A model generated the notes under the pieces. It saw nothing but the letters and a program-made list of their open reading frames with translations, was not told the DNA's origin and ran no database searches. Position numbers and translations under genes: made by a program. This document shows, one piece after another, positions 10,498 to 23,659 of a stretch of DNA of 64,000 nt (its first letter is position 1; every line of letters starts with the position of its first letter). Location of the stretch: assembly GCF_032452875.1 (NCBI RefSeq), contig NC_083868.1, positions 34,762,537-34,826,536 on the forward strand, given 5' to 3'. This DNA comes from Bos javanicus. Lineage: Eukaryota; Chordata; Mammalia; Artiodactyla; Bovidae.

Positions 10498-10627
10498 GCT
10501 GTGTGCCTAGTCGCTCAGTCGTGTCTGACTCTCTGCAATCCCATGGATTGTAGCCTGCCAGGCTCCTGTGTCCATGGGGGTTCTCCAGGTAAGAATACTG
10601 GAGTGGGTTGCCATGACCATCTCCTGG
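10498..10627 (-). mobile_element. Bov-tA SINE, partial
   Basis: Minus-strand tail and middle (cctagtcgctcagtcgtgtc to ttgccatgaccatctcctgg). The tRNA-like head is missing. Confidence 0.88.
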
Positions 10628-11109
10628 AGGTCATAGATATAAGGGAACTGACATATTTCTGTAGATATTTTCTTTTTCTTTTCACCAAGCCCAAAATATT
10701 TGAGAATATTGAAAATTTTTCTGAATTAGTATACACCTATGTTAGAGATAAGAGTAGCTGCTGTGAGAAAACATAAAAATATGTCTGTATCTTCATTATC
10801 TCCTATATAGAAAAATGCATTATTATCTGAATGGAAGGGGTCAAAAACAGACATCTTTGGGCAGTGGTGAAAAGTCACGTAGCTAATGAAAATGAACAGC
10901 AAACAAACAAACGTACAAACAACTTCTCTAACTGTTGGAGGAGGGACAGAAATGCATGCTGAATCCAGAACTAAAAACCAAGGGAGGAGTCAAGAGCAAT
11001 GAGGTTACATGCTCTACAACCAGGAACACTGTGTCTACCTAAGGCTTAAACTTAATTAAAACATTAGAGAACACCCTTTCCCACTCTGCTTTTTAATCAT
11101 TTAAACAGA
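10628..11109. other. Unassigned DNA
   Basis: No recognised repeat or gene. The stretch aaacaaacaaacgtacaaac at 10902-10921 is a small A-rich simple repeat. Confidence 0.4.
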
Positions 11110-12480
11110 ATTTTAAAAAAATCATGATTAACTCAATAAAGAAAAATCACTTAAAATTCAATATGCATTCATTATCAAAGTTTCAGCAAACTAGGGGTAT
11201 TTTTCCCCCTACCCTGATAAAAGGCAACTATAAAAATATACAAGTTCCAAGACATTTAATATTCAATAGTGAAAACATTCCCCTTAATTGGGAACAAGTC
11301 TGTTCTTACAACTCCTATTAAACATTGTACTAGTAAAACAAGAAGAAAAAGAGAAAGGGAATTTAGATTGAAAAGGAAGAAATAAACCTGCATATATTCA
11401 CAGATGACACAATTGCCTATGTAGAAAATCTCAAAGGACCTACTCAAAAACTCCTAAAATTAATAAGTTTTTAGAAGGGTCTTAGGATACAAGGTCAATA
11501 CACCAAAAACAAATTAATAATTAAAAAAAAATTGTCATCTCTTAACAGTTGAAAAAGCTTTTTTTTTTAAAGCATTATTCAGAGTAGCATCATAAAATTG
11601 AGTATTTAGGTACAAATCTAACAAAAATGGTTCAAGATCTGTGTGATGAAAAGTGAAAAACACTGATGAAAGACATCAAAGACATAAATTGAGAGAGATA
11701 TATTATGTCTGTAACTCAGAAGACTTAATAGTTTAAAATGACAGTTTACCCAAATTGATCTGTAAATTCAATGGAATCCCAATCAAGCTTCCAGCATTCT
11801 ACCTGTAAATATTGACAAGTTCATGTAGAATTTTCACGAAAAGGTAATGGGACTAGAAGAGCAATAACGCTTAAAAAAAAATGTTTAAGAATTCCAAGGT
11901 TACTGCATTAATCAAGGCAAGTGAATAAGCATATGGAAAATGAGAACAGAATAGAAAATCAATTAATAGACCCGCATGAGTGTTGTCTACTTATTTTTGA
12001 CAAGAATGCGAAGGCAGATCACTGCAAAAGAATGGTCTATTCAACAAGTGACAATGGAACATTTATACATTTTTAACCAGTGGTGCTCAAACATTTATAA
12101 ATATGAAATAAATAATAATCCTTAACTATTATCTCACAGCTTGTACCAAAAATTAGCTCAAAATAAAACAAACTTAAATATAAGATAAAAAACTATAAAT
12201 AGTCTCAACAGAAACATGAAAATATGCTTGTGATAATCAGTTAGGCAAATAATTTTTCCTTAACATATGTGTATCAAAACACATTCCATGAAATAAAAAT
12301 GAAATTGAATTTTATTAAAGTTCAAATATTTTTCTTTCAATCATTTTCCCCTTTCTAAATTTTGTTTTTATTGGATTATAGTTACTTTATAAAAGTTGTG
12401 TTTGTTTCTGCTGTAGAGCAAAGTGAATCAGAGCTATATTTATACATATACCTCCCTTTTTTTTGGATTTATTCCCGTGG

Positions 12481-12768
12481 TGGAGAAGGCAATGGCACCC
12501 TCCTCCAGTATTCTTGCCTGGGAAATCCCATGGATGGAGGAGCCTGGTCAGCTACAGTCCATAGCGTCGCGAAGAAGCGGACACGACCGAGTGACTTCAC
12601 TTTCATTTTTCACTTTTCACTTTCATTCATTGGAGAAGGAAATGGCAACCCACTCCAGTGTTCTTGCCTGGAGAATCCCAGGGACAGAGGAGCCTGGTGG
12701 GCTGCTATCTATGGGGTCACACAGAGTCGGACCCGACTGAAGTGACTTAGCAGCAGCAGCAGCAGCAG
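12481..12768 (+). mobile_element. Bov-A2 SINE, dimeric, inside the antisense L1
   Basis: Two Bov-A units (tggagaaggcaatggcaccc and ggagaaggaaatggcaaccc), ending in an expanded agc tail at 12751-12768. L1 3' UTR sequence continues on both sides, which makes this the youngest layer of a three-level nest. Confidence 0.92.
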
Positions 12769-13055
12769 CACCAGGTCACCATGGAGCACCAAATAATCTT
12801 TCCTGTGCTATACTGTAACTTCTCATTAGTTATCTCATTTATACATTAGATAAATTAGTTATCTAATTTATACATAGTAGTGTATATATGTCAATCCCAA
12901 TTTCCCAATTCATCACACCCTCCTGTTACCCCCCTGATATTCATCTGTATCATTTTTCTAGATTCCACATATAAGCGATCTTATGTGAAATTTGTTTCTC
13001 TTTCTGACTTACTTCACTCTAGGTGAAGTATGACAGTCTCTAGGTCCATGCATGT

Positions 13056-13268
13056 TTATGCAAATGGCACACTTTCATTACTATTTGTGGCTGAGTAATA
13101 TTCCACTGTATGTATGTACCACATCTTTATCCATTCTTCTGCTGATGGACATTTAGGTTGCTTCCAAGTTCTGGCTATTTCAAATAGTGCTGAAATGAAC
13201 ATTGGGGTGTATATAACTTTTGGAATTATGGTATTCTCCAAGTATATGCCCAGTAGAGGGATTGCCAA
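13056..13268 (-). pseudogene. L1 ORF2 C-terminal remnant
   Basis: This 70-codon minus frame reads as the C-terminal end of L1 ORF2 protein. It includes short motifs typical of this end (AIPLLGIY, ARTWKQPKCPS, YYSATNSN). ORF2p carries the endonuclease and reverse transcriptase of L1, but only the C-terminal part is open here. Neighbouring parts are in other frames with stops, so this is a decayed fragment of the element at 12329-14340. Confidence 0.8.
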
Positions 13269-15290
13269 GTCATATGGTAGTTATCATTTTAGTTTTTAAG
13301 GAACCTCCATACTGTTCTCCCCAGTGCTTGTATCAATTACATTCCCAACAACAGTGCAAGAGGGTTGCCTTTTCTGTACTCTGTCTCCAGAACGTATTGC
13401 TTGTGGGTTTTTTGTTTGTTTGTTTTTTTGGTTTTTTTTGTTGTTGTTGTTTTTATGATGGCCATTCTAACAAGCATGAGGTGTTACCTCATTGAAGTTT
13501 TGATTTTCATTTCTCTAATAATTATTGATGCTGAGCATTTTTTCCTGTGCCTTGTGGCCATCAGTATGTATTGTTTGGAGAAATGTCTAGTTAGGTCTTC
13601 TGCTTGTTTTTTCATTGGGTTAGTTGGTATTTTTGATATTGAGCTATTTGTATATTTGGGGAATTAATCCCTTGTCTGTTGCTTTGTTTGCAATATCTCC
13701 CATTCTGAGAAAATTTTTATGTGGTTTATGGTTTCCCTTGCTGTCCAAAACTTTTGAGTTTAATTATATTCCATTTATTTGTGTTTTTATTTTCATTACT
13801 CTGGAAGGTGGGTCAAAAAAAGATCTTGCTGTGATCTGTTCTGCCTATACTTTCCTTTAAGAGTTTTATAGTGTCCATCTTTACATTTAGGTCTTTAATT
13901 CATTTTGAGTTTACTTTTGTGTATGATATTAGGGAGTGTTTTGATTTCAGTATTTTACATGTAGCTGTTTGCTTTTTCCCAATACCACTAATTGAAGAGA
14001 CTGTCTTTTCTCTATTGTTTATTCTTTCCTCCTTTATCATAGAGTAGGTGACCATAGATGTGTGGGTTTATTTTTTGGCCTTGTATCCTATTTCACTGAC
14101 CTACATTTCTGTTTTTGTGCCAGTACCATACTATCAGACTATACTACAAGAACCATACTATACTTGTAGTATGGTCTGAAGTCAGGGAGACTAATTTCTC
14201 CAGCTCCATGTTTCTTTTTCAAGATTGTTTTGGCTATTTGGGCTCTTTTGTGTTTCCATATAAATTATAAAAAAATTCATTCTAATTCTATGAAAAATGC
14301 CCTTGGTAATTTGAAAGGGATTGCATTGAATTTGTCAATCTTCAAATAATAAAAAGACCCATCAAAGACTTGGAAAAAACATTTGGAAATCACACTTTTG
14401 ACAAAAGTGTCAGTTTCTAGAGTATAAAACAATGCTGAAAGCTTAACAATGACAACAAGCACTAAAGCCAAATGAAAAACTAGACAAAAGATGTAGGTAG
14501 AAACTTCAAAGGAAATATATGGATGGCAATAAGCATAGAAAAATATGCTCAACAACATTAGTTACTACATAATGCAAATCAAACTACATTGTGATATGAC
14601 TATTCATATAACCAACACTTAAAATAAAAATATATTGACACAACTAAGGTCTGGCAAGGATTTGGAGAAATAGGAACTTTCATACATTGCTGGTGCAAAT
14701 GCTAAATATACAGCCATGATAGACAATCATTTGGCTATTTCTCAAAGTTAAACAGATACTAACCATATTGCCATACAGTCCTACTCCTAGCTATTTATTC
14801 AAAAGAAATGAAAACTTATGTTTGCATAAAAATCTGTACATGAATATTTATAACAGCCGTATTCATAGTCACTGAAATTGGAAACAACTCAGATGTCATT
14901 CAACAGATGAATGGATAAATTGCTCTGCAGCCAACAAATGAATATTAGTGATAAAATAGAACACACTTTTCATGCAACAATATGAATGAACCTTAAATGC
15001 ATGTTGAAAGCTTTGTCCAGACTCAAAGAAGCATACAGTGCATGATTCTATGTGTATGATATTCTGGGAAAGACAAAGTTATAAAATTTAAAATAGACCA
15101 GTGTTTTCTCACTTTGAGGATAGGGGATAAATTAACAGGGGCAACTCAGGACAATTTTGGGAATGATGAAACTGTTCTGGTTCACAATTTTGTTGATAGA
15201 TATACAACTCAGAGTACTTGTCAAAATCCACAGAACCATAAACCACAAAGGGTATGTTTTACTGTATGTAAATAAAAACAAGATGTGGAG

Positions 15291-16045
15291 ATATTAAATA
15301 TAAAGAGATGAGGCTAACTATTACCTGAATGTAACAAAACAAGTAGGGAAGAAAATAACTAGCTTAACTTTGGAAAATGGTAATTTTACCTGATACTCTT
15401 AAGATTAGTGACAAAAAAAATGTTCACAAATGTTGAGCTTTAGGTAGTAACTTTTTTGCTCACAAAGTATGTGTTATAAATTCTTGAATTCATTTCTGTA
15501 GTAGGTGTCAACATATATATTTCTTCTCTTATTTAATCAGAGAGGCAAGAGGCAATGCTATTACTGTAACATTGAGCTGGTCTCCCATGTAGATCTTGGT
15601 TTCTATGTGCCATTGTCAATGAAGTAGACAGGGCCAATTTAGAAAAGTGTTTGATTGTAGGGCAAAGGATATACAAGATGAATCTACATCATTCTATGGA
15701 TATTAGAAAAGAAAGTATTAGTCTAACATAGATGGAGATGTGGCAAATGCACAGAAGCCAATCGGCAAAATTTCCTAATGGCTAAAATTCAACAAGACTA
15801 CAACAATTTGAGTAACATAATAATTCGAGTAAAATAGTACTGATTATAACCTGAAAAATAAAATAAACACCCATGAATTCATAGTGATAAGATTAATGAA
15901 TAAATGAAAGAGAAGAAACAGATTCTGCTTACTAAGAAAGTTAATGTAGGATTCAGAAAAACAGAAAGCCATCACAAAACAATTCAGCATTTTTCTTTAG
16001 GCAAGTTCTACCAATGGATACCAAAATGAGTGGGCAAAAGTTTGA
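15291..16045. other. Unassigned AT-rich DNA
   Basis: The sequence between the old L1 3' end and the BovB at 16046 has no family I recognise with confidence. It could include more of an old L1 3' UTR. No gene is seen. Confidence 0.4.
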
Positions 16046-18368
16046 AGAGCAGCAGAGTTCTGCCAAAGAACGCACTGGAAATAGCAAACACCCTCTTCCA
16101 ATAACACAAGAGAAGACTACACATGGAGATCATAAGATGGTCAACACCGAAATCAGATTGATTATATTCTTTGCAGCCAAAGATGGAGACGCTCTATACA
16201 GTCAGCAAAAACAAGACCAGGAGCTCACTGTGGCTCAGATCATGAACTCCTTATTGCCAAATTCAGACTGAAATTGAAGAAAATGAAGTAATCCACTAGA
16301 CCATTCAGGTATGACCTAAATCAAATCCCTTATGACTATACAGTGGAACTGAGAAATAGATTTAAGGGACTAGATCTGATAGACAGATTGCCTAATGAAC
16401 TATTGTTGGAGGTTTGTGACATTGTACAGGAGACAGGAATCAATCCATTCCCAAAGAAAAGAAATGTAAAAAAGCAAAACAGCTGTCTGAGGAGGCTTTA
16501 CAAATAGCTGTGAAAAGAAGAGAAGTGAAAAGCAAAGGAGAAAAAGAAAGTTATAAGCATCTGATTGCAGAGTTCCAAAGAATAGCAAGGAGAGATAAGA
16601 AAGATTTCCTCGGTGATCAATGCAAAGAAATAGAGGAAAACAATTGAATGGGAAAGACTAGAAATCTCTTCAAGAAAATTAGAGATACCAAGGGAACATT
16701 TCATGCAAAGATGGGCTCAATAAAAGACAGAAATGGTAGGAACCAAACAGAAGCAGAAGATATTAAGAGGAGGTGGCAAGAACACACACAGAAGAAATGT
16801 ACAATAAAGATCTTCACAATCCAGATAATCACAATGGTGTGATTACTCACCTAGAGCCAGACATCCTGAAATGTGAAGTCAAGTAGGCCTTAGGAAGCAT
16901 CACTATGAACAAAGATAGAGAAGGTGATGGTTTTCCAGTTGAGCTATTTCAAATCCTGAAAGATGATGCTGTGAAAGCGCTGCACTCAATATGCCAGCAA
17001 ATTTGGAAAATGCAGCAGTGACCACAGGACTGGAAAAGGTCAGTTTTCATTCCAATTCAAAGAAAGGTAATGCCAAAGAATGCTCAAACTACCACACAAT
17101 TGCACTAATCTAACATGATAATAAAGTGATGCTTAAAATTCTCCAAGCCAGGCTTCAGCAATATGTGAACCGTGAACTTCTAGATGTTCAAGCTGGTTTT
17201 AGAAAAGGCAGAGGAACCAGAGATCAAATTGCCAATATCCGCTGGATCATTGAAAAAGCAAGAGAGTTTCAGGAAAATATCTATTTCTACATTATTGACT
17301 ATGCCAAAGCCTTTGACTGTGTGAATCACAATAAACTGCGGAAAATTCTGAAAGAGATGGGAATACCAGACCACCTGACCTGCCTCTTAAAAAACCTGTA
17401 TGCACGTCAGGAAGCAACAATTAGAACTGGACATGGAACAACAGGCTGGTTCCAAATAGGAAAAGGAGTACGTCAAGTCTATATATTGTCACCTTGCTTA
17501 TTTAACTTCTATGCAGAGTACATCATGAGAAATGCTGGGCTGAAGGAAGCACAAACTGGAATCAAGATTGCCGAGAGAAATATCTATAACCTCAGATATG
17601 CAGATGACACCACCCTTATGCCAGAAAGTGAAGAAGAACTAAAGAGCCTCTTGATGAAAGTGAAAGAGGAGAGTGAAAAAGTTGGCTTAAAGATCAACAT
17701 TCAGAGAACTAAGATCATGGCATCCAGTCCCATCACTTCATAGCAAATAAATGGGGAAACAGTGGCTGACTTTATTTTTCTGGGCTCCAAAATCACTGCA
17801 GATGGTAACTGATGCCATGAAATCAAAAGACACTTACTCCTTGGAAGGAAAGTTATGACCAACATAGACAGCATATTAAAAAGCAGAGACATTACTTTGT
17901 CAGCAAAGGTCTGTCTAGTCAAAGCTATGGTTTTTCCAGTGGTCATGTATGGATGTGAGAGTTGGAGGATAAAAAAAAACTGAGTGCCGAGGAATTGATG
18001 CTGTTGCACTGTGGTGTTGGAGAAGACTCTTGAGAGTCCCTTGGGCTGCAAGGAGATCCAACCAGTCCATCCTAAAGGAGATCAGTCCTGGGTGTTCATT
18101 GGAAGGACTGATTTTGAAGCTAAGACTCCAAGACTTTGGCCACCTGATGTTAAGAGCTGACTCATTTGAAAGACCCTGATGATGAGAAAGATTGAGGGCA
18201 GATGGAAAAGGGGAAGACAGAAGATGAGATGGTTGGATGACACTACCGACTCAATGGTCATGGGTTTGGGTGGACTCCAGGAGTTGGTGATGGACAGGGA
18301 GGCCTGGCATGTTGCGGTCCATGGGGTTGCAAAGAGTCAGATATGACTGAGCGACTGAACTGAACTGA
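16046..18368 (+). mobile_element. BovB LINE, long 5'-truncated copy
   Basis: It starts in the endonuclease end of the BovB frame (actggaaatagcaaacaccc at 16074 matches the family) and continues through the linker and the reverse transcriptase. It ends at 18368 with gcgactgaactgaactgaa. The coding frame is broken at several points, for example tga and taa within 16640-16890. A recognisable RT core remains at 17126-17743. Confidence 0.93.
17126..17743 (+). pseudogene. BovB reverse transcriptase core, truncated
   Basis: A 205-codon open piece of the RTE-clade reverse transcriptase, which copies the element's RNA into the target site. Motif A is IIDYAKAFDCV (residues 56-66) and the catalytic YADD is at residues 158-161 (17597-17608). 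The region after motif A (GKGVRQ, SPCLFN) is present, but the usual Gly-Cys after VRQ is replaced by Val-Tyr. The endonuclease and N-terminal part lie upstream out of frame, and a TAG at 17741-17743 ends the piece. An active enzyme is not expected. Confidence 0.85.
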
Positions 18369-18805
18369 AAACACCTTCCCAAGACAATTATCAATTACAA
18401 ATAAAAATAGTAACTTTATCATGGAAAAAGTCTATGGAAAAAACTCTCAACCAAGTTGTCAAGACTAATGACACCAGTAATAAGACACATCACATCATGT
18501 ACTGTTTCACATAAAATGCTGAGAAGGACACACCACTTCTGTGGTATTCCTATTAAAACAAACAAACAAGCATAAGCTTACTTTTACTATGAGGACTCAA
18601 ATAAATTCAGTATGAAAGAATATTTCACAAAATGGCTAGTACTCTGAGAAGCATTAGTACATTGAAAAATGTTATAAGACAAGTAAACCCACACACTTAT
18701 GGTCAATTAGTCTATGACAAAGGAGGCAAGAATATATAATGAAGAAAAGACAGTCTTTTCATTAATTCATGCTGGGAAAAGTGAATGAAAAGTGAAACTA
18801 GAACT
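18369..18805. other. Unassigned AT-rich DNA
   Basis: No recognised element. It includes a short aaacaaacaaacaag run near 18557-18571. Confidence 0.4.
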
Positions 18806-19115
18806 TTTTTTTCAAACTTTAAACTTTTTATTTTGTATTGAGATATATCTGATTAACAATGTTGTGGTAGTTTCAGTGAACAGCAAAGGGACTCTATCAT
18901 ACATATATATGTATTCATTCTCTTCTCATCCAAGCCAGCATGTAACATTGAGTAGAGTTCTATGTGATACACAACATGTCCTTGTTGGTTGTCCATTTTG
19001 AATATAGCAGTGTATACATGACCTTCCTAAACTCCCTAACCATCCATTCCACCCAGCAACCATAAATTCATTTTCTAAGTCTTTTTGTTTGTTTTAATTC
19101 TTCAATTGACCAAAA
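18806..19115 (-). mobile_element. L1 3' end fragment
   Basis: The complement of a ruminant L1 3' UTR: a T-rich start at 18806, ttgagatatatctgattaac, then agtttcagtgaacagcaaag and the cattgagtagagttctatg region. Only about 300 bp of the 3' end is present, which is typical of strong 5' truncation. Confidence 0.8.
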
Positions 19116-19336
19116 CCTGTTTTCTAAATAAGATTTGTCTCAAAGTATTCTCTTTGTACAACAGATCTGACATATATTTAAGATACTCTTGAACAAGAAA
19201 AGGCATGCTTCTCATATATATAACAAATTCAAAAGAGTATGCAAAGGTTTTCACTTGTTTTTTTGTCTATTCAAGTATAAACCATAGACTATAAACTAAG
19301 AACACTGATATATATCCAGAGACAAAAAAGTGGTAA

Positions 19337-19661
19337 GTGAAAGTCACTTAGTCATGTCCAACTCTTTGTGACCCCATGGACTGTAACTTGCCAGGTTCCT
19401 CTGGACATTGAATTCTCCAAGCCAGAATACTGGAGTGGGTAGCCATTCCCTTCTCCAGGGGATCTGACCAACCCAGGGATGGAACTCAGGTCTCCTGCAT
19501 TTCAGGCAGATTCTTTACCATCTGAACCGGCAAGAAAGCTCAAGAATACTGGAGTGATCAGCCTATCCCTTTTCCAGCAAATCTTCCTGACCCAGCAATC
19601 TAACCAGAGTCTCCTGCATTGTAGGTGGATTCTTTACCAGCTGAGCTACCAGGGCAGCCCA
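19337..19661 (-). mobile_element. Bov-tA SINE with two tRNA-like heads
   Basis: On the minus strand the tail is on the left (gtcacttagtcatgtccaac). One head ends near 19545 and a second at 19546-19661 ends gctgagctaccagggcagcc. The organisation is the same as at 9894-10210. Confidence 0.88.
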
Positions 19662-20629
19662 TTCAGGGACATAAAACAAGGTACAAAAATTCCATGGTCT
19701 AAAGGTATTTAAATCATCCAGAGCTTCTTCTCTTATCACTGTAGAATTCTGTTATAGCACACTATCAAAATAAATTTAAAAATAACCCCCAAAGTTCCAA
19801 GTGCAATACTAAATTTACCAAGAGAGATCTGTAAATTAGCCATTGAAAGCCTTAAGAAAGTTAGAAGACAGAAAAAACATTGAGGGTGATCACAGAGAAA
19901 AAGAATTTAAATGAGAAATTAATATCAAAATGGGAAATTAATATACTTTAATTTAAACTTGATGTGATCCTGAATTAATATCAAAGCATGGCATTAATAT
20001 ACTTTAAAAGATTATATTACTTTAATCTTTTAATTAAATTAAATTAATATACTTTAAAAGATCCCATGTATTTGGCAATTAAATGTCCACTTTTAAATGT
20101 TGGGTGTCTAAGAAGCCATAACGAGTAAAATTAGAAAATATTTGTAATAGAATAAAAATGAAAAGATAATTTACTAGAATTTGTTGCATGCAACTGAAAC
20201 TGCAATTAAATACATTGTGGAATCTTGAATAAGGTATGAAAGCAAATAATGGACACCCTAACATAAAATTTTGTGAGACTGGGAAAAATTCTGTACTTAA
20301 GTTAATAATACTGTATCACATGTTAATTTCCTGTTTTTTTAAAACATAGTATTTCTTTATATTCTCAGAATTAAATTAGAAGTTTCATGCCACATTAAAA
20401 TTTTTTTTAATCACTAAATTTCTGGACTTTTAGATGTCAGAATGCATGGAACTATATCAAAGTTTTGAGTGAATATAATTTAGAAATCTAACATTCTAGT
20501 CATACTAAGTCAAACAAGTGGAATCATAATTTCATAAATTTTTAGCTAAGCAAAAGTTCATAATTTTTTATATATTATACATACTATATATATATATATA
20601 TATGTATATGTATAAAAAAGCTTCTCTAT
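19662..20629. other. Unassigned AT-rich DNA with local duplications
   Basis: No recognised transposon. The word ttaatatactttaa occurs three times between 19940 and 20060, in partly duplicated surroundings (aattaatatcaaa at about 19919 and 19974). A TA microsatellite lies at 20585-20603. Confidence 0.5.
20585..20603. repeat. TA microsatellite
   Basis: A tatatatatatatatatat run within wider TA-rich sequence (20568-20614). Confidence 0.85.
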
Positions 20630-21917
20630 GACACTTGGTAAAGTCTTGAAAGTGAGCAAAAATAAAGAGATTGATCAAAGACCTAAATGTAAGACCAGAT
20701 ACTATAAAACTCCAAAAAGAAAACAGGCAAAGCACTCTTTGACATAAATTGAAGCAATATTATTTTGTACCAGTCTCTGAGAGTAACAGAAACAAACCCA
20801 AAAATAAATGAATGAGACTTAATCAAAATTATAAACTTCTGTACAGCAAAGGAGACATAACAAAATGAAAAGACAATCTACAGAATGGAAGAGAATATTG
20901 TGAATGAAGTGACTGACAAAGGGGTTTTTCTCCAGGATATACAAACAGCTCATACAGTTTAATATCAAAAAACAAATAATGCAATCAAAAATAGGCAGAC
21001 GACCTAAACAGACATTTCTCCAACTTAGACATACAAATGGCCAAAATCACATGAAAAGATGCTCAACATTGCTAATTATTAGATAAATGCAAATCAAAAC
21101 CACAGTGAGGTATCACTTCACGTGATTCAGAATGACCATCAAAAAGTCTATATATAATAAATGCTGGAGTGGGTGTGGAGAAAAGGGAACCCTCCTATAC
21201 TGTTGGTGGGGATGTAAATTGGTGCAACAATTTTGGAGAACAGAACGGAGGTTCCTTAACAAAACTAAAAATAGAGTTACTATATGATCCGTAATTCCAC
21301 TCCTGGGCATATATTTGAAACAGTGAAAACTAATTTAAGAAGATATACATACTCCAATGTTCACAGTAGACTACTTACAATAGCTAAGACACCGAAGCAA
21401 CTTAAATGTCCATTGACAGAGGAATGGATAAAGAGGATGTGGTGTATATATATGCAATGAAACATCACTCAGCCATAAAAAAGAACAAAACAATGTCATT
21501 TGCAGCAACATGGACAAATTCAGAGATTATCATCATAAGTGAAGTCAGACAAAGAAAGACAAATATTATGTGGTATCACTTACATTTGTAATCTAAAATA
21601 ATGATCCAACGAATTTACAAAACAGAAATAGACTCACAGATATAGAAAAGAAACCTATGGTTACCCAAGGGGAACATAGGGGAAGGGATAAATTTGGAAT
21701 TTGGGGTTAACAGATATACATTATTATATGTAAGTCAGATGAACAAGTATCAACTGTACAGACAAGAAACTATATTCAGTATCTTATAATGACCTATAGT
21801 GGAAAACAATCTGAAAAAGTATATACACACACATGCAACTGAATCATTTCGCTGCATACCTGAAACATTGTAAATCAAGTAGACTTCAATGGTAAAGATA
21901 GAATTTAAAAAAATTCA
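20630..21917 (+). mobile_element. L1 LINE 3' part, sense
   Basis: The ORF2 C-terminal region runs from about 20630 (gcaaaggagacataacaaaa at 20846, gtggagaaaagggaaccctc at 21174, a 61-codon open piece at 21406-21591). The 3' UTR follows and ends in an A-rich run near 21903-21917. All longer frames are interrupted, so it is a dead 5'-truncated copy. Confidence 0.87.
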
Positions 21918-21960
21918 AGGCTGAAGAATTGTCACAGATATGAACAGGCTAAAGAAATGT

Positions 21961-22641
21961 TACTCAACATTCAAAAAACTAAGATCATGGCATCCGGTCC
22001 CATCACTTCATGGCAAATAGATGGGGAAACAATGGAAACAGGGATAGACTTTATTTTTGGGGGCTCCAAAATCACTGCAGATGTTGACTGCAGCCATGAA
22101 ATTAAAAGACACTTGCTCCTTGGAAGAAAAGCTATGACCAACCTAGACAGCATATTAAAAAGCAGAGACATCACTTTGCTGACAAAAGTCCATTTCGTGA
22201 AAGGTATGGTTTTTCCAGGAGTCATATATGGATGTGAGAGTTGGACTATAAGGAAAGCTGAGCACTGAAGAACTGATGCTTTTGAACTGTGGTGTTGGAG
22301 AAGACTCTTGAGAGTCCCTTGGACTGCAAGGAGATCAAACCAATCAATCTTAAAGGAAATCCATCCTGACTATTCATTGGAAGGACTGACGCTGAAACTG
22401 AAACTCCAATACTTTGGCCACCTGGTGTGAAGAACTGACTCATTGGAAAAGGGCCTGATGCTGGGAAAGACTGAAGGTGGGAGGAGTAGGGGACAACAGA
22501 GGATGAGGTAATTGGATAACCGACAGGATGGACATGAGTTTGAGCAAGCTCCAGGAGTTGATGATGGACAGGGAAGCCTGGTGTGGTACAGTCCATGGGG
22601 TTGCAAAGAGTTGGGCATGACTGAGCAACTGAACTGAACTG
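21961..22641 (+). mobile_element. BovB LINE 3' fragment with target-site duplication
   Basis: It starts abruptly in the RT C-terminal region (tactcaacattc) and ends ctgaactgaactg. The perfect 10-bp duplication aaagaaatgt at 21951-21960 and 22642-22651 fixes both ends. A 103-codon open piece at 21957-22268 is the C-terminal coding part. It directly follows the L1 at 20630-21917. Confidence 0.93.
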
Positions 22642-22949
22642 AAAGAAATGTGAGAACTAAAGGCAATACATAAACATGGATCAGATCTTAGATCAGAAAA
22701 AGTACAGTATATATAAAAAAAAAAAAACTGATGAAAACAGCATAAAGACTGTAGTTTCCCTAATAGTTCTCTGCTAATGTTAATTTCATAGCTTTAATTA
22801 ATGTTCAATGTTCATGCAAGCAATTAGTATTAGAAGGAGCTAAGTGGATACTACTTAAGAAACTTGAACTATTTTTGCAACTGTTGTGTAAATCTAAAAT
22901 TATTTTAACATAAAAAAATCAAAAGCCCATAAGCAAGAGTGCATAAGGT

Positions 22950-23345
22950 GCATTGAAAGGTTTGGGATGTTAGATATACTTGGATTAGATACTGGAAGGT
23001 AGGAAGCTGGAGAGCTAAGCTACATGTCTAGGGTATACAAAAATATGCTATTCACTCAGAAATGAAAAGTATTCAGCTCTTTTTTTAAACAAGGGATTAA
23101 CATGATCAGACTTGTATTTTGAAAAGCATACACTTGTTAAAACTTAGAGAAATTTAGAAAGAGCTAAACATGATACTAAACCAATTAGGAAGAAAGGTCA
23201 CATGGACAAGGGGCAAGATTTGTCAGGATGGAGAGAACAGGATGGGTTTTAGAACAATTTTGGAGGTGTAATTAAAAAAAAACCAACCTGTGGGTTAAGA
23301 GAGAGGATAGTGGAAGTCAAGGAGCCTGAGATTACATCAACATGC
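22950..23345 (-). mobile_element. L2-like LINE fragment (tentative)
   Basis: Diverged purine-rich sequence resembling the reverse complement of the L2 3' region (gggattaacatgatcagact, attttggaggtgtaat, gtggaagtcaaggagcc). The match is by word order only. It could be another old repeat. Confidence 0.4.
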
Positions 23346-23659
23346 ATGCTCTAGAAGCATTCGATATTTTGTTGTGAGCTGAAAATAATACTTTAATGAT
23401 CAACTATTTAAAATAGCTGCTTCAAAATTGTGAAGCAGCCTAATCTCAACCCTTTCCATCTTGAGATGAAATATCCATTCCCTCTATATCCCTTTCTTTC
23501 TCAGAGCTAAGCCCTGTTTCTAAGGTGGGAACATGAGGTGTGATTAATAGTGTCAAATAGATTAGAGTGGGTATTATGTGCAAGAAAAAAAAAAAAAAAA
23601 GCTTAGTATTTAAGCCTTGGTGCTATAAATGAACAAGGCTCCAAGCATGTTTCTTCTAC

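Larger units (their letters stand above)
12329..14340 (-). mobile_element. Antisense L1 LINE nested in the old L1
   Basis: The 3' end is on the left (T-rich start, then the L1 3' UTR complement) and the element is 5'-truncated at 14340 within ORF2. The 8-bp direct repeat ttcaaata at 12321-12328 and 14341-14348 brackets it. It lies inside the older sense L1 and is itself interrupted by the Bov-A2 at 12481-12768, so it is intermediate in age. Confidence 0.87.
11110..15290 (+). mobile_element. Old L1 LINE, sense, split by a later L1
   Basis: The ORF2-derived sequence runs from about 11110 to 12320 and resumes at 14341, ending near 15290. The first part covers the RT region and beyond (for example ttcacagatgacacaattgc at 11398). 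The second part covers the ORF2 C-terminal region and 3' UTR (for example tctggcaaggatttggagaa at 14652). The reading order is continuous across the gap. All frames are broken by stops and indels. Confidence 0.85.

Noticed and set aside
12362..12745. 127-codon frame across L1 3' UTR and Bov-A2
   Set aside because: Composed of antisense L1 3' UTR and SINE sequence, so not a gene.
12751..12768. AGC trinucleotide repeat as a possible expansion locus
   Set aside because: It is the normal Bov-A2 tail, also seen at 27546-27561 and 52124-52140.
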